From contig NC_029516.1 in the NCBI RefSeq assembly GCF_001577835.2, positions 165,872,441 through 165,936,440 of the forward strand: a stretch of DNA of 64,000 nucleotides. Direction: 5' to 3'. The translations under genes were made by a program, and so were the position numbers. This stretch comes from Coturnix japonica. Its lineage: Eukaryota > Chordata > Aves > Galliformes > Phasianidae. Under the pieces are notes generated by a model that saw nothing but the letters and a program-made list of their open reading frames with translations, did no database searches and had not been told where the DNA came from. Shown piece by piece: positions 23,653-36,600 of this stretch. Each line of letters opens with the position of its first letter. Within the stretch, counting starts at the first letter, position 1.

Positions 23653-25756
23653 AAGTTGGATAGCTTTAGATTTTTATAGTACATGGCAGTATTTTTAATA
23701 GCGTTAATTTTAACTACAGAGATGAGTTATTTAAAGATGTGCTGAAGGCCCAACAATACAACTCTTCAAGCAAAGATTAAGAGAGATGTCAGTTTGTGTG
23801 CCCTTTGCTTTACAGTCAGTATGCACAGCCACAGCAGTTCTTTCACATCTTAAATTTGTTAGGGACAAGAAAGTCACTTGAATGCTGCTCTTCTAGGCAC
23901 TATTACTTACTTTTCCTCATTGCCAGTATCTGATCTTTTCACAAGCTCTATGTGGCTCAGCCAGTGCCAGGTGCTGGGTGGAAGCAAGGCGTGAGGTGGC
24001 TCCTTACAGGCCGCACTGGCAGAAAATCCATGGGTGGGACTGCAATGAGAGGTACAGGCTTGTTGCACTTGCATCATCTCTGAAGAGGGAATGGGAAAGC
24101 CACGATCTTTGAGAAAGCTAAACCTGTTGGCAGGGCCCAGCTGTAATCAGGAGGCAGACAGCAGCCACACCCAGGGCTGACTGCCTCCAGCAATACTTGG
24201 GCACTGAGGAGTGGGAGGAGGAGCGACGGGTTCTGCATTAAAGGCTTGGCCAGCCCAGTGTGGAGCACCATGAGATAGGGGGGAAAGGTGAGTGCTGTGG
24301 GGCCAGGAAGTGTGCTTTGCTCACCTGCCTTTACAGAACAATGGTGCAGATGGCCACAGGAAGTCACTCCGGCTGTGCTGTTCTTGGCCAGCATTGCCTT
24401 GGGATGGATTCGGATGTGAAGAGCAGAGCCACCCCTCCTGGGATCCTGTTGTCACTGCCCTGAGCACAGGTGGAGCTTCTGCCATGCGTGTGTGCATGGC
24501 AGCATGTGTGTGAATGAGGAGCTGCCCCAGAAAACAAAAGCAGCAATGCTTCTAGGCACAATAGCTGACCACAATGCGGAAGGAAATACTAGTCTTAAAT
24601 TAGTGCTTGAAATAAATGAGTGGTTATTTGAGATCACAGGTTAAAATAGAAGTGCAAAACTCCAGGTCTCTGGGGAGAGAACCTGGCAGAACTGTGATTT
24701 TTAAGTCAGCTTAAAAGCAGAAAAGGATTTTGCAGCCTCTGTTCTGGGATCTGCTACAGAACTGCTACTCATTATTTACGCTGCCTGTTTTGACCTTCTT
24801 GGGTGGTGTTTTGACATGTTAGTGGCTGTGTACCACTCATCATGCATTGCAGAAGGTGTGAAAACTTTGCTCGTCCTCACTTCGTGCAGCCATGAATCCC
24901 CTCCTTGCAGGCAGTCAGTGCAAGCCTGTTCCTGCTCTCTTCACTTCAGCATCAGCAGCCAGGAGGCCAAGGTTTCAGTCCTTCCTCCTTCAGTAGACAA
25001 GCAGGAGTTGGGGCCAACCGCCCTGCTCCACCCTGGTGCTCCTGAGCAATTTCTCATGCTGTTGGGCTGTGCACAAAGCCTCCTGTTCATGTCATTAAAG
25101 TACTTTAATTCTCTATTAAAAGTACAATAGGGAGGGACTCATGGCTCAGCGTGGACCATTGCAGTCCCATTAAGCATCAGCCTCTGTGCCATGACATAAT
25201 GCTCTCCAGGTCCTCTGTGCAGCACCCACATGGACAACAGCCCTGTACTCACACCTGATCATCCACACCCAGCATGGGACTATCACTGAGCCATCCTCGA
25301 GCATGGCAGGACGGAGTTGCTGAGTGCATGTTAATGCAGCAATGAGTGAGAGCAATAAGATCAGGGTGCTTCATGTGTGCTTTCGCATCTGAACAGTGTG
25401 AGCTGCAGCACAGAAGTGAGATGGGCTGCTCGTGCTGCGCTCATTTCAGGCAGTGGGCCAGGGAGAACAGGAAAGGGAGGGGAATGCAAAGATCAGTTTC
25501 AGTTGCTACTACTCAGCAGCAATGACACAGAAGCAGGCAGCATCTTGCCAAGGAGAGGCAAACGTGCAGAACTCCTGCACACCGCCCTGCTGGGGGACCT
25601 CCAGCTCCCATAGCACTGTGCTCAGCCCTGGCTGGGGCAGCTGGCTCCTGCAAACCATGAGCCAACCAGCCATACAAGGCTCAGTGTCAAGTCTAGCTCA
25701 GATAGAACTTACGGTTCTGGTGGTAAAAATAAAAAGGGAAGCACCCTCATGAGCCC

Positions 25757-26280
25757 CCCACCCCTGCAGCACAATGCCCAGACCTGGGGCCCACAGCACA
25801 GGAAGGATGTAGAGCTGTTGGATTGGGTCCAGAGGGCCATGAAGATGCTCAGAGGGCTGGAGTACAGGAGACAGGCTGAGGCAGCTGGGCTTGTTCAGCA
25901 TGAAGAAGACACAAACAAGGAGAGCTCAGTGTGGCCTGACAGTACCTAAAGGGGCCTGCAGGCAAGATGGGGAGGGAGACATCATTAGGAAGTACAGGGA
26001 TAGAACAAGGTGCAATGGCTTAAAATTAAATAGGTAGATTTGGGTTATACATTAGAAAGAACTTTTTCACAGTGGGGGTGGGTATATGCTGGCACAGGCT
26101 GCCCAGAGAAGCTGTGGGTGAGCCATCCCTTAGAGCCAGGCTGGATGGAGCTGTGGTCAGCCTGGTCCAGTGGAAGGTGTCCCTGCTTGAGGCAGGAAAG
26201 CTGGGGCTGGATGATCACTAAAGTCCCTTCAACCCAAACCAGTTTATGATTCACTGATTCCGTGATTCTGTTATTCTATA
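25757..26280 (+). repeat. CR1 LINE 3' fragment, about 520 bp
   Basis: It opens with CCCAGACCTGGGGCCCACAG, passes through GGGCTGGAGTACAGGAGACA and TGCACAGG-type sequence, and ends in several 8-bp units (TGATTCACTGATTCCGTGAT). Confidence 0.9.
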
Positions 26281-27179
26281 AAAGCTCTCTGGGCTTTATA
26301 ACACAGGAAATCAAACCACACCCTGCTGTTTTATGGGATATTGTATATACAGGTCTCAGAGAAAAAGCCTTTGCTGCTTTATCCATCTTTTTATAAAAAA
26401 GGAACTAGGTAGGACCTGGGGAGCAGGACTTACCTTTGCAAGGTTTCCAAGCTAGTGGCTGTGCTGGGGAGGAAATACAAGTTTCTTTTTCTTCTGTTTA
26501 TTACAAGCCTCCACAAGCAAAGGGCTCCCCTGAGGTCTCAGACCTGAAATAATGTGAATTGGAACAAAGAAATAAGAAAGAATCAACCTGGCAGCTGCCA
26601 CTACTGTGTCAAGAGCTCACTGTTTTCCAAACTGTTGTTCTTTGTTTTCACTTGACTCAGAGTGAACTGATTTCTGCCCACACCCAAAAGGAACATTGCG
26701 GGTGTTTCAGGCTGCTCCTGACCCAGCATTGCCTCCAGACCAGATAAACACATTGCAGAGCGCAGGCTCAGGAGCTATATAGGTGGGCTATTGAGGGTTA
26801 AGAGGGATTGCTGTTGGTTGACAGCAGCTGGAATCCTCTTAGTTATGAAATTGTCATAAATTAACACGGTATCTTTGGAGGACATGGGAACTGATCCTAT
26901 GGCTTACCTTGTTGTCAGTGAGCTTGAGGGCTGCACTACTGAGATGCTGCTGGAAACTCAGCCGGGTTTTAAATGGGTCAGGGTGATGCATGGCTGTTTG
27001 CTCTTCTTATAAACTCTTCCTCGCATTCCTGGTTCAGAGACTCAATATAAACTAGGAGAGTCCATACTTGCATGCTGGCTGCTCTATTCCTTGCAGCCCT
27101 GTTTACAAAAAGTATTTAGCTGCACCTCGTGCCTTCCAGTAACAGAAATCTTAAACCCAGAAGAATCTCATCCGACTGA

Positions 27180-27384
27180 ACTTATCTGGTCTGGAGAAGA
27201 GGAGGCTCCGTGCAGCTCCCTGAGGAGGGGAGGCAGACAGGGCAGTGCCAGGCTCTGCTTCTGGGAACTGATGGCAGGACAGGAATGGCACAGAGCTATA
27301 CTAGGGGAGGCTCAGATTGGACATTAGGAAACATTTCTTTGCCATAAAGATGGTCAAGCACTGGGACAGGTGGTTGATGCTCCA
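27180..27384 (+). repeat. CR1 LINE internal fragment without its 3' tail
   Basis: CTGGTCTGGAGAAGAGGAGG, GGACATTAGGAAACATTTCT and CAAGCACTGGGACAGG match the CR1 3' region. Similarity stops before the terminal tail, so the copy is broken at both ends. Confidence 0.8.
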
Positions 27385-28096
27385 TGTATCCCTACTCTAT
27401 TCTGCCCAATGAGCTTGTTTGTGGGGTGTTTCACTGGTATTCTTTGTTCCATATCTACACAGTGAAAAAACCCAAAGACACACAGTGGTATGTGGGCAGC
27501 AGGCCCTTGCCTCCTGTGTGGGCAATACAGTGCTCATTTGGGTATCTGGGCATCCAGGTACTGAGAGTCCTCTCAAACAAGCAGGGACTGAATCATTGTC
27601 AGCCAGCATTGAGAAAAGGGTAAAATTAGCTTAGTCCTTAGCATAGCTGTTTGGCTAATAATTCCCACAGTGGGGCATTTTTGCCTAACACTGGATGCAG
27701 ATACTGAGTGACATATAGCCCAGCAGCTCATCTGCATGTAAATATCACATGGCTAAAATTAATTGCTCTGTCAGAGCTCAAAGAAACCATTTGACTCTGC
27801 AGAAACAATAATTCATCCTCAGGGACGAGCTTGTGATAGAGAGCGGCAGAACTGTGTGCTCCTCAGTGCCACCCATGCCCCCAGCACCCTCCTCCCTCCC
27901 TTGCTGAGTGCCTTTCAGCTGACATCATGTTGTGGGTGGGGAACTGCTCCAGCACAGCCCCACGGGCAGCAGCTCCCCCAGCCCTCCTGCCCCACTGTAG
28001 GCTCCTCTCCACAGGCTGCACCCTGGCCTGGGGCTGCTCCGCCTCCAGGACTCTTCCACTGCTGCACAGTGGGCTCCTCCATGTCTGCATACGGAG

Positions 28097-28655
28097 ATCA
28101 CAGAATCACAGAATGACCCGGGTTGGAAGGGACCTCAAGGATCATGTAGTTCCAACCCCCTGCCTGGCAGGGCCACCAAACATACACCTTTACTAGATCA
28201 GGTTGCCCAGGGCCCTGTCCAACCTGGTCTTGAACACCTCCAAGGACGGGGCATCCACAACCTCCCTGGGCAGCCTGTTCCAGGGCCTAACCACTCTCCT
28301 GAGTGAAGAACTTCCCCCTGGTATGATAGAGTGCGAGTGCGCGTTGAGGATGCCTAAAATATCTTTCCCTCTTTTTAATCTCTAAAACATGTCCCCCTTA
28401 GTCCTGCTATTATCAGCCCTTTCGAAGAGTTTACTCCCGTCCTGGGAGTAAGTTCCCTTCAGGTATTGAAAGGCTGCAATGAGGTCACCCCACAACCTTC
28501 TCTTCTCCAGGCTGAACAAGCCCAACTCCCTCAGCCTGTCCTCATAGGGGAGGTGCTCCAGTCCCCTGATCATCTTCGTTTCCCTCCTCTCGACCCTTTC
28601 CAAAATCTCCATGTCTTTTTTGTACTGAGGGCTCCACACCTGGACACAGTATGAG
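28097..28655 (-). repeat. CR1 LINE 3' fragment, about 560 bp, well preserved
   Basis: The antisense copy starts at tail AATCACAGAATGACCCGGG and ends near CTGGACACAGTATGAG. On the minus strand it encodes the end of CR1 ORF2-proximal sequence: PQYKKDMEILERVERR and EDRLRELGLFSLEKRRL. One of the least diverged copies here. Confidence 0.93.
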
Positions 28656-29100
28656 AGATGCGAGATGTGCCTGTGGGCTGCAGGGGGATGGCTCGTTCCC
28701 CTGTGAGCCTCTCCTGGGTGCTTAGGAAGGGCCTAGTTCAGGTTCTGTGCTTATTTTTGCAGGGAATTCTTGCTGACTCGTGGATTTTTCTCTGTTGAGA
28801 ATAGTCACAAGGTCTCTTCCTCATTGCAAAGCCATTGGCAGCCATCAGGAAGCAAAGGCAGACAGTGGAGCAGGAGCTGTGACTGAGCACAAACAGCCAA
28901 AGAACCAGCGGGGTGGGAGGCAGCCGGGAGGAGCTGGGATGACTCTGTAAGCACACAGAAAAGCAGCAGCACAAGGGTTCTATGGCAGCACAGCAGGGTG
29001 TGTGTACTGCTCACAGTCATACACGACTTTAAAGCACAGCTCACACGCAGTGCTGCTGTACCTCAGGGCGGACAGCAGGTGCCACTCAGGCACCAACAGC

Positions 29101-29296
29101 GTCTATTTCCACTTCATTATCGAACATGGCGGACTCAATTCCGCACTGAGGTAACAAGTTTTTCCGCCTTCCATCTCTATGGTAGTTCCTCCTTCCGCCG
29201 CTCCGCTCTGTGGTGGCTGCGCGGCGCCTTGTGGGTAGAGGGCGGGATGATGGCGGTGGCGTAGGGCCCGGCTGCTCAGCGGGAGGAGACCCCGAG
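29101..29296 (+). promoter_or_regulatory. CWC15: CWC15 promoter and probable non-coding first exon
   Basis: GC-rich sequence with no TATA box, a YY1-like site AACATGGCGGA at 29123-29133, ETS-like CTTCCG elements near 29168 and 29192, and a possible splice donor GAG/GTCAGA at 29296/29297. Such combinations mark housekeeping genes. The exon boundary is inferred, since the CWC15 ATG lies in a later exon preceded by an acceptor at 30491. Confidence 0.6.
29247..29264 (+). promoter_or_regulatory. CWC15: Five-codon upstream ORF in CWC15 leader
   Basis: ATGATGGCGGTGGCGTAG encodes MMAVA. The second ATG has G at +4. It would be in the 5' UTR if transcription starts upstream of 29247 and the first exon ends at 29296. 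Confidence 0.4.
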
Positions 29297-29547
29297 GTCA
29301 GAGAAGGGGGATTGAAGGGATTAAATCGGGGCTTCTGAATGTGGAGGGTCGGCCCTGGGGTGGTGGGCAGCCTGGGGGGACACCGGGAGGGAGGTTGAGG
29401 CCGTGGGGCGGCCTGGACGGGCCTGGGAGAGCGCCGATGGAGGCGGCTCAGCCGAGCCGGCGTTGTGCGGCACTGACGGGGCTGCTCCAATGCTGCGCTG
29501 ATGGAACCTGATCGGAGCAAACCCCTGGTTGCCCCCAGCAGCTCAGG

Positions 29548-29640
29548 CTGCACAGGGCTCATCCAACCTGGCCTTGAGCAGGGATGGGGCACACAGCTCT
29601 ATGGGCAGCTGTGCCAGGGCCTCACCACCTTTTGTATGTC
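29548..29640 (-). repeat. Decayed CR1 fragment
   Basis: CAGGCTGCACAGGGCTCATC, then AACCTGGCCTTGAGCAGGGA and GGGGCAC-type sequence. Both ends are missing. Confidence 0.7.
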
Positions 29641-29879
29641 TCTTATTTAAGTCCTTAGGCTGTGCTTATGGATGTGTGTAGTTTCGTTTAACAGACTGAA
29701 GATGGCACTGATGGGTCATCCAGGGTGGTTGGTTGGTTTGATTCTTTTGTTTTGTTTGTTTCTTGGTGGACTGCCCTAAACTTTTGGCTCTATGGTTTGG
29801 GTCTGCGTGGCCTCCAGCTGCTTTGTGCAGTGCTGAGCACTTCTTGGCATCAGTTATATGGGAGCCATAGTGGTGAGGC

Positions 29880-30165
29880 TGGTCTCTTTTCAGTAGTGTG
29901 TTGGGACAGGACTAGGGGTAATGGGATGAAAGTACAGCATAGGAAGTTCTGCACGAATGTGCACAAGAACTTCTTTACAGTGAGGGTGACGGAGCACTGG
30001 AACAGGCTGCCCAGGGAGGTGGTGGAGTCTCCTTCTCTGGAGATATTCAGGACCTGCCTGGACGCCTACCTGTGCGACGTGGTGTAGGGAGCCTGCTTTG
30101 GCAGGGGGGTTGGACTCGATGATCTCTAGAGGTCCCTTCCAACCCCCACAGTTCTGTGATTTCAT
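29880..30165 (+). repeat. CR1 LINE 3' fragment
   Basis: GGACAGGACTAGGGGTAATG, ACTTCTTTACAGTGAGGGTG, TGGACTCGATGATCTCTAGA and the end ACAGTTCTGTGATTTC. Resembles the young-looking copy at 60066-60905. Confidence 0.92.
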
Positions 30166-30499
30166 TATTAGATCCTGTGTTTTTTTCCAGAGGGGAAAGA
30201 ATTACTCTTCTACCAAGATATAAGGATAGGAGACTGGCTCCTGGCATTTTATCCACTTCTATAAACATGACCTCACATTCTTGATTGAGTCTCTATCATC
30301 TTTCAGGCATGTTGGAAAAGAAGCTGTCAGTAAAAGAAGCTCTTAAGCTTTAAGGCTCATGCACCAGTTGATAATTTGTATTGTGTAGTGGGATTTGCTG
30401 TTGCTGCAGCAGTTCCAAGAATGACGTAGCTTCTGGTGAATGGCTTTCACTTTAAGTTATAGTAATGACTGTTTTTTGCCCTTGACTCTAGTAACTAAA

Positions 30500-30630
30500 A
30501 TGACGACAGCAGCGAGGCCAACGTTTGAGCCTGCAAGAGGAGGGAGAGGAAAAGGTGAAGGAGACTTAAGTCAGCTATCCAAGCAGTATTCCAGCAGAGA
30601 CCTTCCCTCTCATACTAAAATCAAATACAG
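30500..30630 (+). CDS. CWC15: CWC15 coding exon 1
   Basis: ATG to a split Arg codon, 43 codons plus two bases, ending KIKY/R at donor CAG/GTAAGT. Contains the highly conserved N-terminal [14 protein letters not shown] segment. Confidence 0.98.
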
Positions 30631-33600
30631 GTAAGTATCGTTATTGTCTGTCTTATAGCAAAGCAGCCTGGAGCTGTTTTGTTGTTTTCTTTCTTTGTGA
30701 TGTGACCAACACTCTGAATTTCTTTCACGTTAGATATTTGTTTGCTTGACATTAAGCAGACACAGAAGCAGGCTTAGGAGATTGAGTGGGTTGCAACTGA
30801 TTTGGAAGGTTTAGTTTTAGTGGTGTCAATAACTGCTTGTGGAAGGGAATCAGGAGAAGGTAATCTTTACAGATTAAGCATTTCAGGCAATGGAGTGAAA
30901 AGAAAAGCATTGGGAACATACAGAGACAGCTGAGCTAGAAAGGTGGTGTGACTTACAAGATGGGATAGGAGGTATGAAGTTGAGTATGTCATATATTGGC
31001 AAAGAACCTGGGGAAGAGCACTAAGAAGAGGCAGGGCAATGTGTAACAGCACTCAGGCATTAGTAAGTATTGGAAGAGCTGATGTTAAACACTAGAAGGG
31101 TTCTAGAAGAGCCTGTTGCTTTAACTGGTGTGAAAGATAATGGGATTTTATATGAATACTATCCTGTGTTTGGAATGCTTAATAATTTATGTTCTTTTAA
31201 GATAGCATGAAATCTGGAGTCAACATGCCACAGGATTTAACTGAGTTGTGTCAGCCTGAAAATAGTCTTTTTTTCTAGCTTAAACTGTTGCTTGGGTTTT
31301 GCTTTCTTAGTGCAGATATTTACCCTTTCACTGCTTCCCTTCCACCCATTTGAATAACTTTGAAGGTAACATGGATACGGGAGGTGGGATGTTCAGAGAT
31401 CACCAAAAGCAACAGCACAAAATGTGCTATTAAGGGAAAAGTGGCTGGTGGTCTGTCTCTTTAAACAGAGCGGGAGTGTGGAGCACCAGTCTGTTGTTCT
31501 GAAATGAGTGTGTGGGAAGAAATACATACAGGAATATACGATGTGTGTGTGGTAACGAATCCCTTTGAGTGAGTGTGTATGTGTGTGTGAAGGGGCATTA
31601 AGCATCTTAAGTTCATTCTCCCAAATATCAAATACAAAGTTGTCTTTGCTAATTTGCCAAGGGCTGCATAATTGCAAGAAAGATTTGGTATTTCAGTCCC
31701 ACTCTCCCGTGCCTCTTTGACAAAAGGCCTGGGGGGGATTTTTGCAGCCATGTCAGGGATTCTGAATTCAAGTTTTTAATTGTAAAAGCAAATGAAATGC
31801 TTCAGCATAAAGACAGCTTGTGCACGCAGTGTATTTCTAATGACTGGAGCCTGGGTTTCTTTCAGACACTCTTATTTCCAAACCTGAGTTCACAGCAAGG
31901 TGAAAGGAATTGCTGCATGTTGTTATTCATCAGTTCTTCTCAAGTCTTGCAGAGAAGTCCAGCATGTTCTAGGTGGAACTTTGTGTGACTTGAATGAAAG
32001 CAGCCTGTTGATTTTTGCCTGTGTATATTATATAAAAGAGGGGAAAAGATGCACTTGTGTTTTACTAAAGCGACTGTTGTGCTCATTCCCTCCATATTTC
32101 TTTCTTTTCTTTTTCCCCTGCAGTGGTACATTGTCTCTTCTGTCTTATGGGGAGAAAATATTAGAGAGCAGCATGCTCTAGTTTTAATCTTGCAAACCTG
32201 GGAGATTTGTTTGCAACAGCGATGTGAGGTGGTGAAATGGCAGAGAGTTAACCAGAGTGTTGGTAGATGTCAGTTTGGACAATGAGTTTGTGCTGCAGAG
32301 AACAGATTTAGAGATACCCACAAAATACAGATGTGGTCAGCATGGTTTTGCAAGGATGTATGTAGATCTTTAAAGTTCATTTGAGAGCCACTGGAAGGAG
32401 TGTGTGTGTAATGCAGAAAGAAGCGTGTGTCCACATGGTACCCAGTTATGTATAAAGAGTAGAAACGTGTTCATCCCTGGCCTCATCTGATAAATTGCTG
32501 CCGGCTCCTGACTGTCAGCCTCAGCCTTTTCCCCTCGTTGCTGTTTCAGACAGGCCACTCAGGATGCTCCCGAAGAGGTGCGTAACCGTGACTTCAGAAG
32601 GGAGCTGGAGGAGAGAGAGCGGGTTGCTGCGAGGGAAAAGAGCAGAGACAGACCAACCAGAGGTAAAATCAACCTTGAACAACCAGATCTTACTACCTGT
32701 ACATGACACTGCTCTCACACAGAATTCCACGTTGGAAGTTTGAGTTACACGCTGTGTTAGGAGAGCAGAATGCGGGATATTGGCCTGTTGGTTCTGAGCT
32801 GTGGACCTGCAAGGGAGTGTTCACTGGCATTCATGCTGTCTTCATGCTAGCAAAAATCTAGGCCAGCTAGTAGGGAAGCATCGAGCAGGCCAGCTGATAC
32901 AGAATGGCTGTAATGAATTGGCAGCAAGTATGTACAGTTAATAAAGAGCTTTTTTCTTTTTACTGTACTTGGGCAAACAAGACAGGAAGGAAAAGTGCAG
33001 TGACTAATTTTTAACTGTTAACAGCATCAGTGAAGTAATAAATTGCTTTTTAAAGTGCCTGATCCAGTTCAGGTACTGTGAAGTGAGAATTAAAACAAAA
33101 ATCAAAGCTGTTTGTTTTTTAAGGAGGGAGGGAGAGGAGGAGGATATGAAGCTTGACCATATTTAGGTACTTTAATACCTACATTGTGAGGTGTACAGAA
33201 GTATTATGGGACTTTCTAATTCACAGCTAAAAGCAGCTGTCATTTGGACCCAGATAGATAATAGTAATGCTTTGGGGTGGTCTATAGTGGGAACAGTCCA
33301 CTAAATATATAGAATGAGGATATCTCTCCACAGCTTCTGCTTTTCTTTCTTCTTGAAGTAATGACTTCAGAAACACTTGGAAGCTAAAAGATAAGCTTAG
33401 GGATGTTAGTGCTTCGTTTGGGGATGCCTACATGGGAGGAGTTATACAGTGAGAGGCAAGGAAAAACCAAGCATAAGCTCATATTTCTTACTGTAATCCA
33501 AAACAACTTATTAATGATTTTTTTAAATCAATTTCTGACTTCAGATGCTGTTAAGTGAAATTGGCTTTGTGCTGTTGATTTATTTATTTTAATCTTATCT

Positions 33601-36600
33601 CTTAGAACACACAACGTCATCTTCTGTGTCTAAGAAGCCTCGGCTGGACCAGATTCCTGCAGCAAACCTAGATGCAGATGACCCTCTTACTGATGTATGC
33701 ATTCTTTTCTGTCTTCTTTCCTTTCATTGTCCTGCCTTGGGGTTTTGCCGTTGATAGAATGTGAAGCTCTAGATATTTAAATATATATATATATGTAAAT
33801 CAAGACTTGTTACTGAGAACTGATTTGGGGATACCATACATCCAGTTCCTCTATTCTGATGGAAGTCCACAGTAGTTGTACATTGTAATCAGCAGTGTTC
33901 TTAGAAGGGAGCAAGGATGCTGTGACTGTTAGCATACAGGAACTGGGGAACTGAAGGTACTGCTTAAACCCCAGAGGTGAAACAAATGAGATACACTGAT
34001 TGTCTGCATGAATAATGAGTTCTTGGCTCCTTTCCTTGCGCTGATGTATTGAGGTTGTCCAGGTATTGACAGCATGCTGATGTTTGTTTTGTTTCTAATG
34101 GTGCTATATTTGGCCCCAGCAATACTGGATGAGGTATTTAGGCACACAATTAAGTGAACGCACCAGAGCTGTCTGGAGGATTTCTGATAAGTCTTTATTT
34201 TATTGAATGAGAGGTACATCTCTGCAGTCAACGTTCAGAATGAAAAGCTGTGTATGTTACATGAAGTTCATAAACTGATTCTTTTCTGCTTTTGTTGATA
34301 TTAGGAGGATGATGAGGATGATGACCTGGAAGACAGTGATGATGATGACACTGCAGCTCTTCTGGCTGAACTGGAAAAGATAAAAAAGGAGCGAGCTGAG
34401 GAGCAGGCTCGGAAGGTAAAATCTCACCCGTTCCCATTAAAAAGCGTCTGGTATAAATAAGCCTTAATCCTGCCATTAAGGTTTATTTGCAAACGTGCTT
34501 AGTAAAACTGTTGTGCCTTACATTCTCAAGACAGGTGAGAACTGGTAAACAAAGGAAGTGCCAAGTTCAGAGCTGGCACAGCGCATCAAAACAGGCTTCT
34601 CAGGTCAATCTGATGGCTTTGTTCTTTTGTCTAATGACTGCCATCAGTAATTCTTTCTTTAGCAGACGTATTTATGGGTGTTTTGCTTTAAGCTTTATTT
34701 ACTTTCCCAGTGCTTTATGGGGGCGTTTCAGTTAAGTTGATCTTGCTTTTGACATACAAGTCATTCTCTGGAGGCAGGTGTCACACTGAGCTGTAATGGT
34801 AGTGGTGATTTACCCATGGCATCACCCAGTGGAATATTTCCTTTATTAATTAGTTTTAATGAAGCAAGAAATGATATATTTTTTTTTTTAATGAATTAAA
34901 AATATCACTGCGTTCTTTGATGCTTTTGATCTTTTTACATTAGTACTGTGTTGCCTTGGCAAGGAATCCATGTTGAAACCATAAAACCAGAACTATTTTG
35001 ATATGGTTATACACAGGTGACTGTATTTTGAAAATATATCCACAGAAGTGAAATGAATTCATTTCCAGAGCTTAACAGACTGCCTTGTAGTTTAATTGCT
35101 GGAGTGCTTTTTCAGGTATGATCTCCACTAGGGTCAGCTGGCAGTAAACAGGGCATGGTGGACAGCAGGTACTAACAGCAGCTAGGAAAGAATGGTGTTT
35201 TAACTGCAAGGCACCTGTAACCACTCTCAAACCTAGAGAGTTCAATCCTTCGAGTCAACAGAGCCTATAAAATCCATTTAAATCTACAGTGGCAACATAC
35301 TATGGAAGGTTAAAATGTGTGCTGCTTCAGTATAGAAGCTTCCCTATAAAAGACTGTTGATTCTTGAGAGTAAATTGCAGCGTGCGGAAACAAGCACCTT
35401 TCTCTATTGGTGTGTAAAAATCAGGAGTGCTACACGTACCACACTCTGAGCTTGTCACTAGAGGGTGCTGAAAGCTCTGCATTCTTTAGTATGGCGCTCC
35501 TGATTTGTTGTGGTTTGACTGGTGTTGCTCTTCTCTTTCATGACTGCTCCACAGGAGGTAGGGCTGGTTACGGTGCCCAGCGCTACATGCAAACTCAATA
35601 CACACTTATAGCTGAAATGAACCCCCTGTTTCATCTGTGAAATGGCCGTTGGCTGATTGCAGCAGTGAATATTATTGCGCTGGTCATCTCTAACTGAGTG
35701 ACAGTTAATTAAAATTAACCTTAAAAATTGCCTCATGAGAGTTGATATCTTTGTTAAACAGTGGGCACTGCGGTGTAGTTGGAGTTGTGTTTTCCTGGGG
35801 TTCTTTAGAATGTAGAGAACAGTGATGAAAAGCGAAGGGCAAAGCAGAGTGCAGCACTGGAATCTTCAGTAGTAAGGCTCTCCTTAGAGAAAGTCTCATG
35901 TGTGTTGGCTTTAAGGGTTCAATCTCTAGGTTATGCTGCTACCCCCATCCTTAACGTAAGGCATTACTAACAAAACTTTTTACAACCAATTTATGGAAGC
36001 CAGGAGCGTGCTGTGTTTCACTTTGTCCTGTTCTTTGGTAAATTCCCTTATGTGGTAGTTTTTGCCACAAAAATCTCTAAACTTTGTTTTGATAAATGAT
36101 AGTATTAAGAGATCCTAACTTCCTTTGTGGCTTAAACAGAACTACTAGTGTGAAGGAAGAGCATGAGGAGTGTTGTCTGTGCTGCCCATCCATGGTTGGG
36201 TCTTGTGGGGATATTCCAAATTCAGCATCGCAGCAGTCTTAATATTCCAATTTCCAAGCTCTTCCTTAAAAGGTAAATAGAAATAATTAGAAATAAACCT
36301 CAAACCAGTGAGCAGCTGAACATATGTGCACTGTTCCAACAGAGCTGTTTTAGCATCCAGTCCTTCTGTGCTTATCTAAGAACAGACTGAAAGTTTTGGC
36401 TTTGTTTCCTTACAACTTTATTTCACAAGGCACTACTCTATAAGTGAATGTCCCACTTTACTAATGTCTGGAATAAACCTTTGCTCTGTTTATGTTTTAG
36501 CCATGTCCTTGACTTCTTCAAGCTAAAACATGAAATGAATCCCTATATGTCAACTCTTTCACTCAAATTATAAGTGTAGAATTAAAACTAAAGTATAAGG

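Larger units (their letters stand above)
19621..29100. other. Divergent intergenic region between ENDOD1 and CWC15
   Basis: About 9.5 kb without a supportable gene, carrying seven CR1 pieces listed separately. The longest ORF, 19826-20479 (217 codons, +), shows no domain and no codon or motif signature I can support. In mammals KDM4D-type genes lie next to CWC15; nothing resembling a JmjC domain is seen here. Enhancers or non-coding RNAs could be present but are not detectable by eye. Confidence 0.6.
29297..30491 (+). other. CWC15: CWC15 first intron (before the start codon)
   Basis: From the presumed donor at 29297 to acceptor CTTGACTCTAG at 30491. It contains an antisense CR1 remnant at about 29548-29640 and a sense CR1 at 29880-30165. 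Confidence 0.55.

Noticed and set aside
29086-29592. 168-codon minus-strand ORF over the CWC15 promoter
   Set aside because: Pro/Arg-rich translation of a GC-rich promoter region; ends inside a CR1 remnant.
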